Shown piece by piece: positions 62,945-64,000 of a stretch of 64,000 nucleotides of DNA (the first letter of the stretch is position 1; the number at the start of each line of letters is the position of its first letter). The DNA comes from Limnephilus marmoratus (taxonomy: Eukaryota > Arthropoda > Insecta > Trichoptera > Limnephilidae), in the NCBI GenBank assembly GCA_917880885.1, contig OU862913.1, positions 27,041,286 through 27,105,285 of the forward strand. Direction: 5' to 3'. Made by a program: the position numbers and the translations under genes. Under the pieces are notes generated by a model that worked only from the letters and a program-made list of their open reading frames with translations, searched no databases and was not told where the DNA came from.

Positions 62945-63044
62945 TTAATGTAATATTTTATTGAAGGAGAAGAAAATAATAACAAATCTAAATGTAACAT
63001 GAAAAAGAAAAAGACACGACGCAAAAATAAAAAGGTGACGGTCG

Positions 63045-63120
63045 CAACTGGGAATCGAACCCACAATCTCTTGTCTTACCGGGACACTGTGCTTTTACCA
63101 ATTTGGCCATTGGGACCTAT
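63045..63120 (-). repeat. tRNA-like sequence
   Basis: On the minus strand: GGTCCCAATGGCCAAATTGG then GTGGGTTCGATTCCCAGTTG and CGACC. The acceptor and T arms pair with one mismatch, but the anticodon arm is poor. More likely a SINE head or tRNA pseudogene than a working tRNA. Confidence 0.6.
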
Positions 63121-63910
63121 TTCTAAGTAATTTTTGTCACTCAAATATTTTCAGAAATAACAATTTTATTGTAGGAAAAACCTAACGCATGTTGCAAACA
63201 AATAAAATCGGAGACATTATCTAATTATTTATGCATTAAACCGCTTACTCGTTAATGCGGAATACTTTTTATTCAAACAGTTAGATTTAGCTTTATTATT
63301 ACGAAAAGTGAGTATTTATGTCAGGGGAGACTAAAAAACATGCAAAAAATATGCATTTAACATTTTAATTTTGTTAAAATTAATTCACTCACGCGGTAAC
63401 GCCATTGTTTATTCATCGTTTTTATTTTAAAATTTCATAGACAATGCTGCCAATCATAGAAAAAATATTTTTGCGTAAAACAAAATGAATGCATCATTGA
63501 CAAGTTTGTACCTGTATTTATAACAGTAGAACATGGAAAGAAATGTATTAAAATAATTACACAAACCCGCTAGACAAACTCTGCGTAGCCAAACAAACCA
63601 TTCAAAAACGTAGGCTGCTTTTTAAAGTAAAGATAACATACACAAGCCCGCGATGAAATGCAAGTTTATTTTAGAGAATTTATTTAATAAGATTGGTACT
63701 TCCGTATTATCCGTGCATCAAACAACACGAACGCTCCGTAATATCCGTGAGGTGGACTAACTGCATATTTACCATTATCTATTATCTAGGTTACAAATAA
63801 ATTCGTAAAGAGCTTTGTAATAAATATAAGAGATAGCTGCCAAAATAAGAGGGCAATATTATTAATTTTGAATTTTAAATATTTGATTAACAAAAATGAT
63901 GTAGAAATAG

Positions 63911-63985
63911 GTCTCAATGACCGAGTTGGTTAAGGCGCTGTCTAGTAAGAAGAGATTCTGGATTCCGTTCCTAGTTGGGATTGTT
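63911..63985 (+). repeat. tRNA-like sequence
   Basis: GGTCTCAATGACCGAGTTGG, TTAAGGCGCTG and GGATTCCGTTCC-type T arm. It resembles the copy at 63045 in inverse orientation, with a damaged B-box. Confidence 0.5.
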
Positions 63986-64000
63986 AATTTTTTTTATTTT

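Larger units (their letters stand above)
62945..64000. other. No gene recognised apart from tRNA-like sequences
   Basis: AT-rich. Two tRNA-like sequences are listed separately. Upstream exons of the protease gene (LDLa, signal peptide) were looked for on the minus strand and not seen. Confidence 0.4.

Overview
This is a repeat-rich, intron-rich eukaryotic window, almost certainly from an insect. The evidence is one long spliced gene on the minus strand for an insect immune-type modular serine protease, many non-LTR retrotransposon fragments, tRNA-derived SINEs, Helitrons, hAT, Tc1/mariner and PIF/Harbinger elements, and short runs resembling the insect telomere unit TTAGG. Base composition is AT-rich and nothing bacterial is present. 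I cannot fix the species or order.

The only host gene I can support runs right to left from about 60.8 kb to 18.6 kb. Sixteen coding exons can be laid out with matching splice sites, and every intron phase agrees from one exon to the next (2,321 coding bases in one continuous frame). In order they encode: a short linker, a Sushi (CCP) domain, a second Cys-rich CCP/Wonton-like domain, a complete chymotrypsin-fold protease with His, Asp and Ser all present, a second linker, a second Sushi domain, a clip-like domain, and a second protease-like domain in which the catalytic His is Arg. The first half matches the Sushi-Wonton-protease arrangement of insect ModSP/HP14, the enzymes that start the Toll and prophenoloxidase cascades. 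The second half is a Sushi-clip-protease homologue that appears to be spliced to the C terminus of the first. The gene is open at both ends: upstream exons (signal peptide, probably LDLa repeats) would lie beyond 64 kb, and the last exon of the second protease-like domain was not found.

Everything else is mobile or repetitive. From 1 to 18 kb lie LINE fragments (3.0, 4.2-5.4, 5.7-6.1, 6.6-8.4, 8.4-9.3, 10.4-13.3, 17.6-18.5 kb), two SINE families and a 36-bp minisatellite at 16.0-16.5 kb. The introns between 18.6 and 60.7 kb hold further LINEs, a perfect 214-bp inverted repeat carrying a tRNA-like sequence inserted into a LINE at 27.2-27.7 kb, 45-, 63- and 71-bp minisatellites at 30.7-34.6 kb, a Harbinger remnant at 38.2-39.3 kb, three hAT elements with exact 8-bp target duplications, a Tc1/mariner-type MITE, two Helitrons side by side (one with a Rep N-terminal fragment), and a long inverted repeat about 85 bp from an exon. 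From 60.8 to 64 kb lie three copies of one short Helitron family with nested inverted-repeat elements.

Two relationships among the repeats stand out. A roughly 470-bp SINE-like family and a LINE share the same 3' tail, which contains a strong hairpin. A second SINE family keeps one tail behind several different tRNA-like heads.
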